DNA of 64,000 bases from Colwellia sp. MB3u-45 (GTDB lineage: Bacteria > Pseudomonadota > Gammaproteobacteria > Enterobacterales > Alteromonadaceae): the NCBI RefSeq assembly GCF_014077005.1, contig NZ_JACGVC010000053.1, forward strand, positions 310,001 to 374,000. The letters run 5' to 3'. The notes under the pieces were generated by a model that was not told the origin of the DNA, made no database searches, and saw nothing but the letters and a program-made list of their open reading frames with translations. Positions 49,714 to 57,016 of the stretch are shown piece after piece. Position 1 is the stretch's first letter, and each line of letters begins with the position of its first letter. Both the position numbers and the translations under genes were made by a program.

Positions 49714-50907
49714 ATGAATAAAATACAACTTGCTAGCGCATTAGTTATTAATTTGTTTTTTTATATGCTTGGTAAAATTATCCCAAAGCGTAAAAGTTTA
49801 TGGGTGTTTAGCGCATGGTTTGGTCAAAAATATAGTGACAACCCTAAAGCTTTCTTTGAGTTTGTAAATAAGCATCATGGCGACAGAACGCAAGCGGTAT
49901 GGATCACTAAAAATCCTAATATATTGACAGAGCTTCAGCAAAAAGGTTACTGCGCTTATCATGAGAGAAGCTGTAAAGGAATTTGGCATCAATTACGAGC
50001 GAGTAAGGCTTTTATTTGTCAGTCGCTGCACGATGATCTATTTTCTCCTTGTATAGGGCAGAGCACAGAGGTAGTTCAGCTCTGGCATGGCATTCCTTTA
50101 AAAAAAATAATGTTCGACGTCTTTGGTGGACGTGAAAATCAAAAAAACTCAATGGGGCGGTTTATTGATTGGTTGTCACCTTATAATAAACACCGAAATG
50201 ATATTGTTGTCGCCACCAGCGAACTGACACAAAATATATTAGCAAAAGCATTTAGAGTTCCTCTAAACAAGGTATTAACTTGTGGCTTTCCTCGTAATGA
50301 TGTTTTTTTTGAACATATTGAACATATTGAACATATTGAAAACGAACAATTTAAATGTATTTACATGCCAACATTTCGAGGTGGAATGGCGTCTGAATGT
50401 GATCTGTTTGAAAAGTACGGATTCGACATTGAGCAAATGGAAGCTGAACTTACAAAGCATAATATTAAGTTAACGTTACGCATGCACCCCGTAAATAAAC
50501 CTCCCTATCAAATAGTAAAACAAATAAAAAATTCAAAAAATATTAAGTTAGATGCAGGAAACGACATATACCAAACAATCAACCAATATGATTGCTTAAT
50601 CACAGATTATTCAAGTATTTATTTTGATTTTCTATTGTCTAATAAACCTATTGTGTTTGCACCGTTCGACTTAGACCTTTATAAAAAACGTGAACGAGCA
50701 CTTTATTTTGAATTTGAAGAGGTGACATTAAAGCCCTATTGCTATAGTTGGAATGACATACTAAATCGGTTAATTATGCTAAAAAACAATAGTAAATCAA
50801 TAGAGTATAAAAAACAGTATGATTATTTAAAAGCTAAGTTTCATGATAAAACGCACTATGATTCTTCGCCATTCTCCAATCAACTTTATAATGAACTGAC
50901 CAAATAA
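49714..50907 (+). CDS. CDP-glycerol:poly(glycerophosphate) glycerophosphotransferase-like
   Basis: A 397-residue TagB/TagF-family enzyme. It would transfer glycerol-phosphate (or a polyol phosphate) from CDP-glycerol to a lipid-linked acceptor at the inner face of the membrane. Seen: WFGQKYSDNPKAFFEF, QLWHGIPLKKIMFD (catalytic His near 130), MHPVNKPP and LITDYSSIYFDFLLSNKPIVF (about 294-314). An N-terminal hydrophobic stretch may associate with the membrane. ATG 49714 is set by AAGGA 8 bp upstream. TagD, the maker of CDP-glycerol, is the next gene. A triplicated EHI stretch occurs at about residues 200-208. Confidence 0.88.
   Translation: MNKIQLASALVINLFFYMLGKIIPKRKSLWVFSAWFGQKYSDNPKAFFEFVNKHHGDRTQAVWITKNPNILTELQQKGYCAYHERSCKGIWHQLRASKAFICQSLHDDLFSPCIGQSTEVVQLWHGIPLKKIMFDVFGGRENQKNSMGRFIDWLSPYNKHRNDIVVATSELTQNILAKAFRVPLNKVLTCGFPRNDVFFEHIEHIEHIENEQFKCIYMPTFRGGMASECDLFEKYGFDIEQMEAELTKHNIKLTLRMHPVNKPPYQIVKQIKNSKNIKLDAGNDIYQTINQYDCLITDYSSIYFDFLLSNKPIVFAPFDLDLYKKRERALYFEFEEVTLKPYCYSWNDILNRLIMLKNNSKSIEYKKQYDYLKAKFHDKTHYDSSPFSNQLYNELTK
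50311..50337 (+). repeat. 9-bp triplet repeat inside the TagF-like gene
   Basis: GAACATATT three times in tandem, in frame as Glu-His-Ile repeats, following a run of eight T. This is a slippage-prone site within coding sequence. Whole-unit changes keep the frame, while changes in the T-run would shift it. Confidence 0.9.
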
Positions 50908-50933
50908 CAAATAACAAATAAGGATATAAGTTT

Positions 50934-51329
50934 ATGAAAAAGGTACTGACCTTTGGCACATTTGATTTATTTCATATTGGTCATTTACAGATATTAAAAC
51001 GGGCAAAAGCCCTAGGTGCTTATTTAATTGTTGGTGTATCAACCGATGCGTTAAATTTCTCTAAAAAGCAGCGAAACCCAATATGTAATGAACAACATCG
51101 CATGGAAATAATTAAAGAATTAAAATGTGTTAATGAAGTTTTCTTCGAAAAGTCACTGGAGTTAAAGCGCGAATATATCATCGACACTAAGGCTGATATA
51201 TTAGTGATGGGCGATGATTGGCAAGGGCGCTTTGATGAGTTTAAGGATATATGCGAAGTTATTTATTTACCAAGAACACCTTCAATTTCAACCACTGAAA
51301 TTATTGAAATAGTAAGAGAAATAAATTAA
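50934..51329 (+). CDS. tagD: Glycerol-3-phosphate cytidylyltransferase (TagD-like)
   Basis: A 131-residue nucleotidyltransferase that makes CDP-glycerol from CTP and sn-glycerol-3-phosphate. Diagnostic motifs are GTFDLFHIGHLQILKRA (HxGH at residues 16-19) and RTPSISTTEII near the C-terminus (the RTxGISTT-type signature with Gly replaced by Ser). It lies directly after the TagF-like gene, giving a two-gene polyol-phosphate module in a Gram-negative EPS locus. Confidence 0.9.
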   Translation: MKKVLTFGTFDLFHIGHLQILKRAKALGAYLIVGVSTDALNFSKKQRNPICNEQHRMEIIKELKCVNEVFFEKSLELKREYIIDTKADILVMGDDWQGRFDEFKDICEVIYLPRTPSISTTEIIEIVREIN

Positions 51330-51340
51330 AAACAGCAGAA

Positions 51341-51368
51341 CAAATGAAAACTTCCATTTGGTTTTATT
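51341..51368 (+). terminator. Weak terminator candidate after tagD
   Basis: CAAATG/CATTTG 6-bp stem with an 8-base loop followed by GTTTTATT, 11 bp past the tagD stop. Confidence 0.3.
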
Positions 51369-51389
51369 AAGCACAACTACTAACTTTTA

Positions 51390-51402
51390 AAATACAGCCT
51401 AA
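51390..51402 (+). repeat. 13-bp direct repeat, left copy
   Basis: AAATACAGCCTAA here and again at 52697-52709. The pair brackets the inverted repeat and the whole pyruvyl transferase gene. Confidence 0.8.
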
Positions 51403-51456
51403 ACTCTGTTATTAAGTCGTGAACTGGTGGTTCATCTTTGTCATTTTAATGTCACA

Positions 51457-51504
51457 CATTTGAAATACCCTTTAATCTCTATAGATTAAAGGGTATTTCA
51501 AATG
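51457..51504 (+). promoter_or_regulatory. Perfect 22-bp inverted repeat burying the start site of the pyruvyl transferase
   Basis: Arms at 51457-51478 and 51483-51504 are perfectly complementary around a 4-base loop (CTAT). The right arm contains AAAGGG (51488-51493), the only good ribosome-binding site, and ends exactly with the ATG start codon (51502-51504). As RNA it would fold into a very stable hairpin hiding both. No T-run follows, so it is not a standard terminator. It could be a translational on/off switch, an RNase III site or the end of an inserted element. Confidence 0.85.
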
Positions 51505-52698
51505 AGCGATATTATTTTATATGGGGCTTTTGATCGTCACAATTATGGAGACTTGTTATTTCCATTAATAATGGAACGTGTCATTAAACACCAGTTCCCG
51601 GATAAGTCGGTAGTGGTAGCAGGCTTAATTAATAGTGATCTATCTGAATACGGCGCACCCAAAACTATTGCTATAAATAAAGCGTTGAAAAGTAGTAAGC
51701 CTGACGCAACGGTTATTCTTGCTGGCGGTGATGTTGTTGCTTGTGATTGGCAATCAGCATACGGCTACCTACTACCTAAGGTAATATTTCCACTATATGA
51801 GCGGATTGCTTGTTATTATTTTTCAAAAGTCACCGATAAGTTAGTTTCACGAATAGTGGGTTTAACCTCAATACTTCCCTTTAATTTAAATCGCAATGAC
51901 TTAGGGGCTGCACGGAAGATTATCTATAATTCAGTGGGCGCTACAGGGGTTTCTAGCGTTACCAATGAAAATGAAATGTTGTCGTTAAGCAAAGTGATGA
52001 ATGAAGCGAGTTTTGTCTCTGTTAGAGATGTATTTTCACAGACTCAATTAACAAGAATTGGATATTCATCCCCAAAACTGGCACCTGATTCAGCTACCGT
52101 TATGTCTGCATACATATCGGTTGATGAATTGGAAAAAAAATCGTCATGGGCAACTAAAAATATAATTGAAAAATATATTGAAGGGTATATCGTTTTTCAA
52201 ATATCAGAAGCACATATTCATGGTAAGGAAGCCGCATTTGCCATGGCATTATCGAACGTAAGTCGCAATTGCAAGTTACCGATAGTATTTATAGCGATAG
52301 GAAATGCTGCAGGACATAATGATGCTGTAGGGGTGCATAAAGTTTCGGCTATGCTAGCTGATGATGTTACTTATGAGACCTACTTAGGTGGAAATATTTT
52401 TGATTTAATGAATATTATTCGCAACGCTGCTTGCTATTGTGGTACCAGCTTACATGGCTTGATTACTGCTATGTCTTTTGGCGTACCAAGGGTAGCTTTA
52501 CTGCCCAACCTGAGAAAACAAATTAATTATATGCAAACTTGGGATCTGCCTCATATGCCTAAAGGAATTAAACCAGAAGAGCTAACCTCAGCGATAGAAG
52601 TAGCAATGGCTACACCAAATAAAGACTTAAAAGCATTAGGAAATAAATTAACTGATGCTTATATGACAAGCTTTAAGCGTTTAAGTGAAAGTTTTTAA
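51502..52698 (+). CDS. Polysaccharide pyruvyl transferase family protein
   Basis: A 398-residue WcaK/CsaB-type enzyme that would add a ketal-linked pyruvate from phosphoenolpyruvate to a sugar of the polymer, giving it negative charge. Seen: ILYGAFDRHNYGDLLFPLIMERV (about 4-26), AGGDVVACDW (about 75-84), SVRDVFSQTQL and the late GTSLHGLITAMSFGVPRVAL (about 313-332) with the family His. Ribosome access is governed by the inverted repeat ending in its start codon. It stands alone, flanked by 13-bp direct repeats. Confidence 0.87.
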   Translation: MSDIILYGAFDRHNYGDLLFPLIMERVIKHQFPDKSVVVAGLINSDLSEYGAPKTIAINKALKSSKPDATVILAGGDVVACDWQSAYGYLLPKVIFPLYERIACYYFSKVTDKLVSRIVGLTSILPFNLNRNDLGAARKIIYNSVGATGVSSVTNENEMLSLSKVMNEASFVSVRDVFSQTQLTRIGYSSPKLAPDSATVMSAYISVDELEKKSSWATKNIIEKYIEGYIVFQISEAHIHGKEAAFAMALSNVSRNCKLPIVFIAIGNAAGHNDAVGVHKVSAMLADDVTYETYLGGNIFDLMNIIRNAACYCGTSLHGLITAMSFGVPRVALLPNLRKQINYMQTWDLPHMPKGIKPEELTSAIEVAMATPNKDLKALGNKLTDAYMTSFKRLSESF

Positions 52699-52709
52699 AT
52701 ACAGCCTAA
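52697..52709 (+). repeat. 13-bp direct repeat, right copy
   Basis: Second AAATACAGCCTAA, overlapping the last bases of the pyruvyl transferase stop; partner of the copy at 51390-51402. Confidence 0.8.
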
Positions 52710-53197
52710 TTAACCGTCTTTTTTCTGGGCGTTTGTTGGGTGATTTCTAATTCATAATGCTAACAAAACATTAAACAGTTATGTTTATTATCAGTTTTCA
52801 ACAAAGTGGTAGAAATAGTTTCTTTGATTATTAAAGGTAACGTCGTGATGGTTCACTTCCTTTAAGAAAGCAGCTATATTTACACTTATCAAAATATATC
52901 TTAAAACTGAAAATATAAATATAATCATAGGTTTTTCCGATATCTATAAGTGAGAAATACTTTACAGATTTGAGTATGATTTTTTATTTAGCGTTTAACA
53001 AATTAAACTTGATGACTAGGTTCTCTGTACGTACAGGCGGAGAATATTAGCGGGGATTAAAAATGACTTTTAATCTGCCCTTTTGGTTATAGCATTAAAT
53101 GAGTTAGCCATTTATTAAACCTATTGACTCTTAATCTTAGTCTCTTATACACCACACAAATGAGTAATAACTAGTGTCTTTCGATCGGAGCGTAGAT
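52710..53197. other. Spacer before the Wzz-like fusion gene
   Basis: About 490 bp without an assigned gene. Two structures stand out. A perfect 12-bp palindrome CTGTACGTACAG is at 53025-53036. A hairpin at 53052-53080 (GATTAAAA/TTTTAATC inside GGG/CCC, then TTTT) looks like an intrinsic terminator or attenuator. A TACTTTACAGAT stretch near 52962 resembles the TGTAAAG motif in reverse. Confidence 0.5.
53052..53084 (+). terminator. Terminator-like hairpin in the Wzz-fusion leader
   Basis: The outer GGG/CCC pairs and inner GATTAAAA/TTTTAATC stem close a 5-base loop and are followed by TTTTGG. It lies about 115 bp before the GTG start of the fusion gene. It could end pyruvyl transferase transcription or attenuate the fusion gene. 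Confidence 0.5.
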
Positions 53198-55132
53198 GTG
53201 ATATCTCCCGTATATCAAGCCCAAAATACAGAATTAGATTCCAATATTCAAAACGAAATTTTACAAACGAAAAAATGGAAAGTACTGATAGGAACATTTT
53301 TATTTGTTCTTATATTATCGTTAATCTTGGTATGGACGAGAGAAAATATTTTTGAAAGCCAAGCGACTATCCAGCTTTCTAAAACGCAAATACCCGTTGA
53401 GCAGTCTTCTGCTACTTTGATGACAGATAGTTTGCAAAGTCAGCAGCGCTTAACAAGCCACAGCATATTAACAGCAGTTAATCACAGTATATTCGTTAAT
53501 TATGGTATACAAAGCAATGTGCAGTTACTGAGTGAAATGCTAAGTGCAGAGCTCCAAAATGGTCAAATTATTAACCTTAAGGCAACAGGTAGTAACCGTG
53601 AGCAATTGCAGCCCATCTTGTCTACTTGGGTAGAAGAATACCTTCATGCTTTCAGTGCAGAAAACAATAATAATAATGCTGACAGTATATTAAGAATAAG
53701 TACCATGCTTAGTGCTTTAGAGGAAAAAATATCGCAGCAAAAAACAGTGTTAATTGCCTATAGCCAAAATAACAACATTGTCTCTCTTGAGCGTGATGAA
53801 AATAGAATTTTAAATAAAGTAAACTCGTTGGGGAAATTGCTACATACTGCCGAACAAGACTACCTCAACCAGCAAGAAATAGTAAACCGTATTAACTATG
53901 CTAAAAAAGAAGACCAGTTAATTATTCATCCTAAAGATGAGGTTACTATTGGCACCATAAAACAAAATATAGCTGAAATTGAAAATCAACTGAGTGACTT
54001 TTCTGAGAAATATACCCGAAAATATATGGAGAAAGATCCTAGAATAATTTCGATGAAAAAAACATTATTAAACCTGCAAAACCAATTAGAAGAACAAAGT
54101 CTATTAAGCCAGACCATGTACGTAAAAGAAGCGAATAATAACTTGCTGGTAGCAAAAAGTAAGGTAAGCCTATTAACCGAGCAACTTGATACTCTCAGTG
54201 TAAAAGCGCAAGTTTTTAATCGTAGTTTAAAAGAATATACGCGTTTGAACGATTCATTAAATCAGTTGGTAACGCAAGCGCAAAGCCTAAAAGATAGCCT
54301 GCTTGTACAGGAAATGCAGCAAGTAGCTAAGTCTCAATTTAAGGTGCTAGAATATCCGTTTGTGCCTAGTTACCCGATTGCACCGAATAACCAAAGAGAC
54401 TCTTTGATTAGCCTGCTAGTAGCGGTTGTTATTTCACTAATAGCATTATTTTTGTTTAGTTATATTGTACGACAAAAACAGGCATCAACAGTTTTTTCAA
54501 ACTATACCGTAGTGCCCAATGACATGAGCGATAAGCGACAACTGCTTCATCAGCAAGAGGCTCAAACATCCGAAAATCAAGCACTGCTTGAACAAAAATC
54601 TGCTACGGAAAATGTTCGACTTTTAAGTGCTGGTGAATGTCATAAACTGGTGAGTTTTGCTAGTAAACAAGGAAAACTTGTTATTTTGCTAGTATTAAGT
54701 GGGGTGAATATTAAAGAGTTATTAGCAATTAAGTTACAGGATGTTGATTTAGAAAAAAACACCCTTGAAGTTAACGGAGCGTTCGCCAGAAATATAGTGT
54801 TAGCACCTGAAGTCAGTGTGCTAACTGCAGACGTTATGCAGTATAAAAACACGCAAGACAATATTTTTGATGAAGATTATTCACTTGAAGAACTATCTCA
54901 TTTAATCACTAATAGCGCTCATGACGCAGCGTTAGCAAAACCAGAAGGCATTAGCCTAGAAAGCTTGCGACATACCTATCTTACTTTTCTGTCTGAGCAA
55001 GGAATAAAATTAAATGATTTGGAAAAAATAGCAGGATATATTAACCCCGCACAGTTGTCGCATTACCGTACAAATAGTATTAACACACAGTTGGAAAATA
55101 CAGAAATTAGAACAATATACCCAACACATTAA
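53198..55132 (+). CDS. Wzz/GumC-like co-polymerase fused to a degenerate tyrosine-recombinase-like domain
   Basis: About 644 residues. Part one is a polysaccharide co-polymerase: TM1 at about 27-46, a periplasmic Wzz-type domain (IFESQATIQLSKTQ), long coiled coils, a FVPSYPIAPNNQRDSL segment (the GNVR-type Pro-rich site) and TM2 at about 402-425. After a Gln-rich linker, residues about 470-640 do not look like a BY-kinase: no Walker A and no Tyr cluster. They follow the tyrosine recombinase catalytic fold: LLSAGECHKLVSF, LLVLSGVNIKELLAIKLQDVDL, GISLESLRHTYLTFLSEQG, LEKIAGY and LSHY. Arg I is Asn (SGVNIKEL) and the box II His is Glu (LESLRHT). Box II Arg and a possible Tyr remain, so recombination is unlikely. 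GTG 53198 after GGAG is preferred to GTG 53174, which has no ribosome-binding site. Confidence 0.75.
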   Translation: MISPVYQAQNTELDSNIQNEILQTKKWKVLIGTFLFVLILSLILVWTRENIFESQATIQLSKTQIPVEQSSATLMTDSLQSQQRLTSHSILTAVNHSIFVNYGIQSNVQLLSEMLSAELQNGQIINLKATGSNREQLQPILSTWVEEYLHAFSAENNNNNADSILRISTMLSALEEKISQQKTVLIAYSQNNNIVSLERDENRILNKVNSLGKLLHTAEQDYLNQQEIVNRINYAKKEDQLIIHPKDEVTIGTIKQNIAEIENQLSDFSEKYTRKYMEKDPRIISMKKTLLNLQNQLEEQSLLSQTMYVKEANNNLLVAKSKVSLLTEQLDTLSVKAQVFNRSLKEYTRLNDSLNQLVTQAQSLKDSLLVQEMQQVAKSQFKVLEYPFVPSYPIAPNNQRDSLISLLVAVVISLIALFLFSYIVRQKQASTVFSNYTVVPNDMSDKRQLLHQQEAQTSENQALLEQKSATENVRLLSAGECHKLVSFASKQGKLVILLVLSGVNIKELLAIKLQDVDLEKNTLEVNGAFARNIVLAPEVSVLTADVMQYKNTQDNIFDEDYSLEELSHLITNSAHDAALAKPEGISLESLRHTYLTFLSEQGIKLNDLEKIAGYINPAQLSHYRTNSINTQLENTEIRTIYPTH

Positions 55133-55408
55133 ATTAAGTATCTTTTGATGTGTTCAGGGCTTTATTAACAAGCCTTATAATAAATGTCAGGTAATTCTTG
55201 ATACATTGAAAAACTTACAATCTGGACTAACTAGCAGGCTTTAGAGCTTAGAATAATCTCTAGTAAGTTTTTAGCCGGCTCTAGGTTACTTCCTAAAGCA
55301 AGTATGCTGTGGCTAATCATAACGGCGAGTGCCGCTAATATCCTAAATTAAATTATTGTTTTGCTATCAATAACGCAGCTAAGTGCAATTGTATTTTGGC
55401 GGCCCAAA
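55133..55408. other. Spacer between convergent fusion gene and ligase gene
   Basis: About 275 bp AT-rich spacer with only a weak hairpin (GGCTT/AAGCC near 55159-55175). No gene and no clear terminator seen. Confidence 0.45.
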
Positions 55409-56740
55409 TTATAATCCTAATTTTAAGGAAATATAAACAGCAACAATAATTGACCAACAATAAAGCATAGATCGAACAGCAAGGCGTGTAGAAAAGTGTA
55501 TTGCATATGCTGGATTGAGCTTTACGAGTCTAATGTGGGACGCTATTGCCATACCTAAAAAGATGAATAACAATAGTGTGAACATTCTACTGATAAAAAA
55601 GCCTGTTATCATAAAACCCACCAAAGAAAAGAACAGGGTTTTGTTTAGAAACAACTCTGCTTCTTCTTCAGGTGGGAGAGCTGTTTCAGCGTCGTCTAGC
55701 TTTTTCTTTCTAATTCTATCTTGAACAAATAGATATCCCGTTAACGCGGTAAAAATCAATGCCCCGCCCCATAAAGAATAACCAGGCACCCCTAATTCAG
55801 CAGCAACATGAATATATGAATTGTGTGCCACTAAGCCATGTTCTTCAAGAAACTGCCCCATGCCGATACCAAAAATAGGGTTGTGTAATAGCATGAGCAC
55901 CCCAGCATACCAGGCCTCTAAGCGGCCATCGGCAGACTCGTCCATATTACTTTGTAGAGATGTTATTACTGTAGCGGCAATAGGGGCGAGAACTACAATG
56001 GTAATAAATAGTTTTGGCCCCGCATTCATTACGATAAAATATACCGCAATTAAAGCACCCGCACCGAGCATAGTGCCACGAGAACCCGTTAAATAAATAC
56101 CATAAAATAGCGCCGCCAATACGCCAAACATAAGTATTTTACTGACCGCTTGGCTTTTTTTATAAAAATAAACAGCAAAAGGAATGTTCATTACTAAAAA
56201 CATACCTAGGTCATTTGGATCATTAAAAAACCCTAAATAAGTAATGCGCCGCTCACCAAGATTAATGTAACCAACAGAGTATGTGCCTAATGCCCAACCA
56301 GCGCCTTGATATGCCGTTTGTTGTACATAACCGTTATGCACCATAAGTAGTGCAGCAAAAAGGCAAACAGCCATAAGTATGTGCTGGCGCTTAATACTGG
56401 TTATACAGTTTGAATATAAGAAGAGAGGAAATAGCGCACTGACCATTATGCGCTCAGATTGCTCTACACCTATCATGCCTGAGCCGTTCAAGAACCCTGA
56501 GACTATAATTAACGGCACTAAGCCTAATATCATCCAATGCTGTGGATACATTTTTATTGGTCTATGCATGGCAACAGTAGCGCCAAAGGCAATAATGATA
56601 AAAATTTGAATGGTTATCCACTCAATACTTATTTGAAACATTTCATGTGGACGAATAAGCACTGAGGCGGTATATAAAAATAAAAAGAAGAAGCCTAACG
56701 GGGAGTCTTCGGTTTTATTTTTTGGGAAATAACGAGCCAT
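55409..56740 (-). CDS. O-antigen ligase/polymerase family membrane protein
   Basis: A 443-residue protein with about 11-12 helices and a Wzy_C-type periplasmic loop (ADGRLEAWYAGVLMLLHNPIFGIGMGQFLEEHGLVAHNSYIHVAAELG, about 260-305). That loop holds the conserved Arg and His seen in WaaL/Wzy enzymes. The sequence near LTGSRGTMLGAGAL is also typical. Exosortase-linked O-glycosylation ligases share this form, but whether it polymerises repeat units or ligates polymer to a carrier is not clear. It is the last gene of the minus-strand group that starts with the sulfotransferase. Confidence 0.88.
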   Translation of the reverse strand: MARYFPKNKTEDSPLGFFFLFLYTASVLIRPHEMFQISIEWITIQIFIIIAFGATVAMHRPIKMYPQHWMILGLVPLIIVSGFLNGSGMIGVEQSERIMVSALFPLFLYSNCITSIKRQHILMAVCLFAALLMVHNGYVQQTAYQGAGWALGTYSVGYINLGERRITYLGFFNDPNDLGMFLVMNIPFAVYFYKKSQAVSKILMFGVLAALFYGIYLTGSRGTMLGAGALIAVYFIVMNAGPKLFITIVVLAPIAATVITSLQSNMDESADGRLEAWYAGVLMLLHNPIFGIGMGQFLEEHGLVAHNSYIHVAAELGVPGYSLWGGALIFTALTGYLFVQDRIRKKKLDDAETALPPEEEAELFLNKTLFFSLVGFMITGFFISRMFTLLLFIFLGMAIASHIRLVKLNPAYAIHFSTRLAVRSMLYCWSIIVAVYISLKLGL

Positions 56741-56744
56741 ATTT

Positions 56745-56933
56745 TTATAATTCCTTTATAAATTTTTTCTTAACACTCGGAACAATACGTGTAATAACAT
56801 AATGCAACAGAGTCTTTTTAATGTCCTTATTAAGTAACAATACCCAACAAATGACTATAATCATTGGCAACGTAATGTTGAATATCACGGCACAACTAGT
56901 AAACGCTGAGCTATAGTTATGATTCATTAACAT
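56745..56933 (-). CDS. Small hydrophobic protein (uncertain)
   Basis: A 62-codon frame 4 bp upstream of the ligase gene, with one strong membrane segment (VIFNITLPMIIVICWVLLL) and a basic C-terminus (RIVPSVKKKFIKEL). No family was recognised and no ribosome-binding site is well placed (a CCAGG lies too far upstream). It could be a genuine small membrane protein of the operon or a chance frame. The tight spacing is the main argument for it. Confidence 0.3.
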   Translation of the reverse strand: MLMNHNYSSAFTSCAVIFNITLPMIIVICWVLLLNKDIKKTLLHYVITRIVPSVKKKFIKEL

Positions 56934-57016
56934 AATTATAACTTATTTGACCTGGCGCATAAATTATATCGTTAAGGTTTTATTAAATAATCTAATGATA
57001 AATAAAATCAGTTTAC

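Noticed and set aside
54610-55132. BY-kinase (Wzc-type) C-terminal domain of the Wzz-like protein
   Set aside because: No Walker A or A-prime motifs and no terminal tyrosine cluster. The motifs fit a tyrosine recombinase fold better.
53198-55132. Active integrase defining a mobile island
   Set aside because: Catalytic Arg I and box II His are replaced, the protein is membrane-anchored, and no att-like repeats next to a tRNA were found; the tRNA-Arg is 29 kb away.
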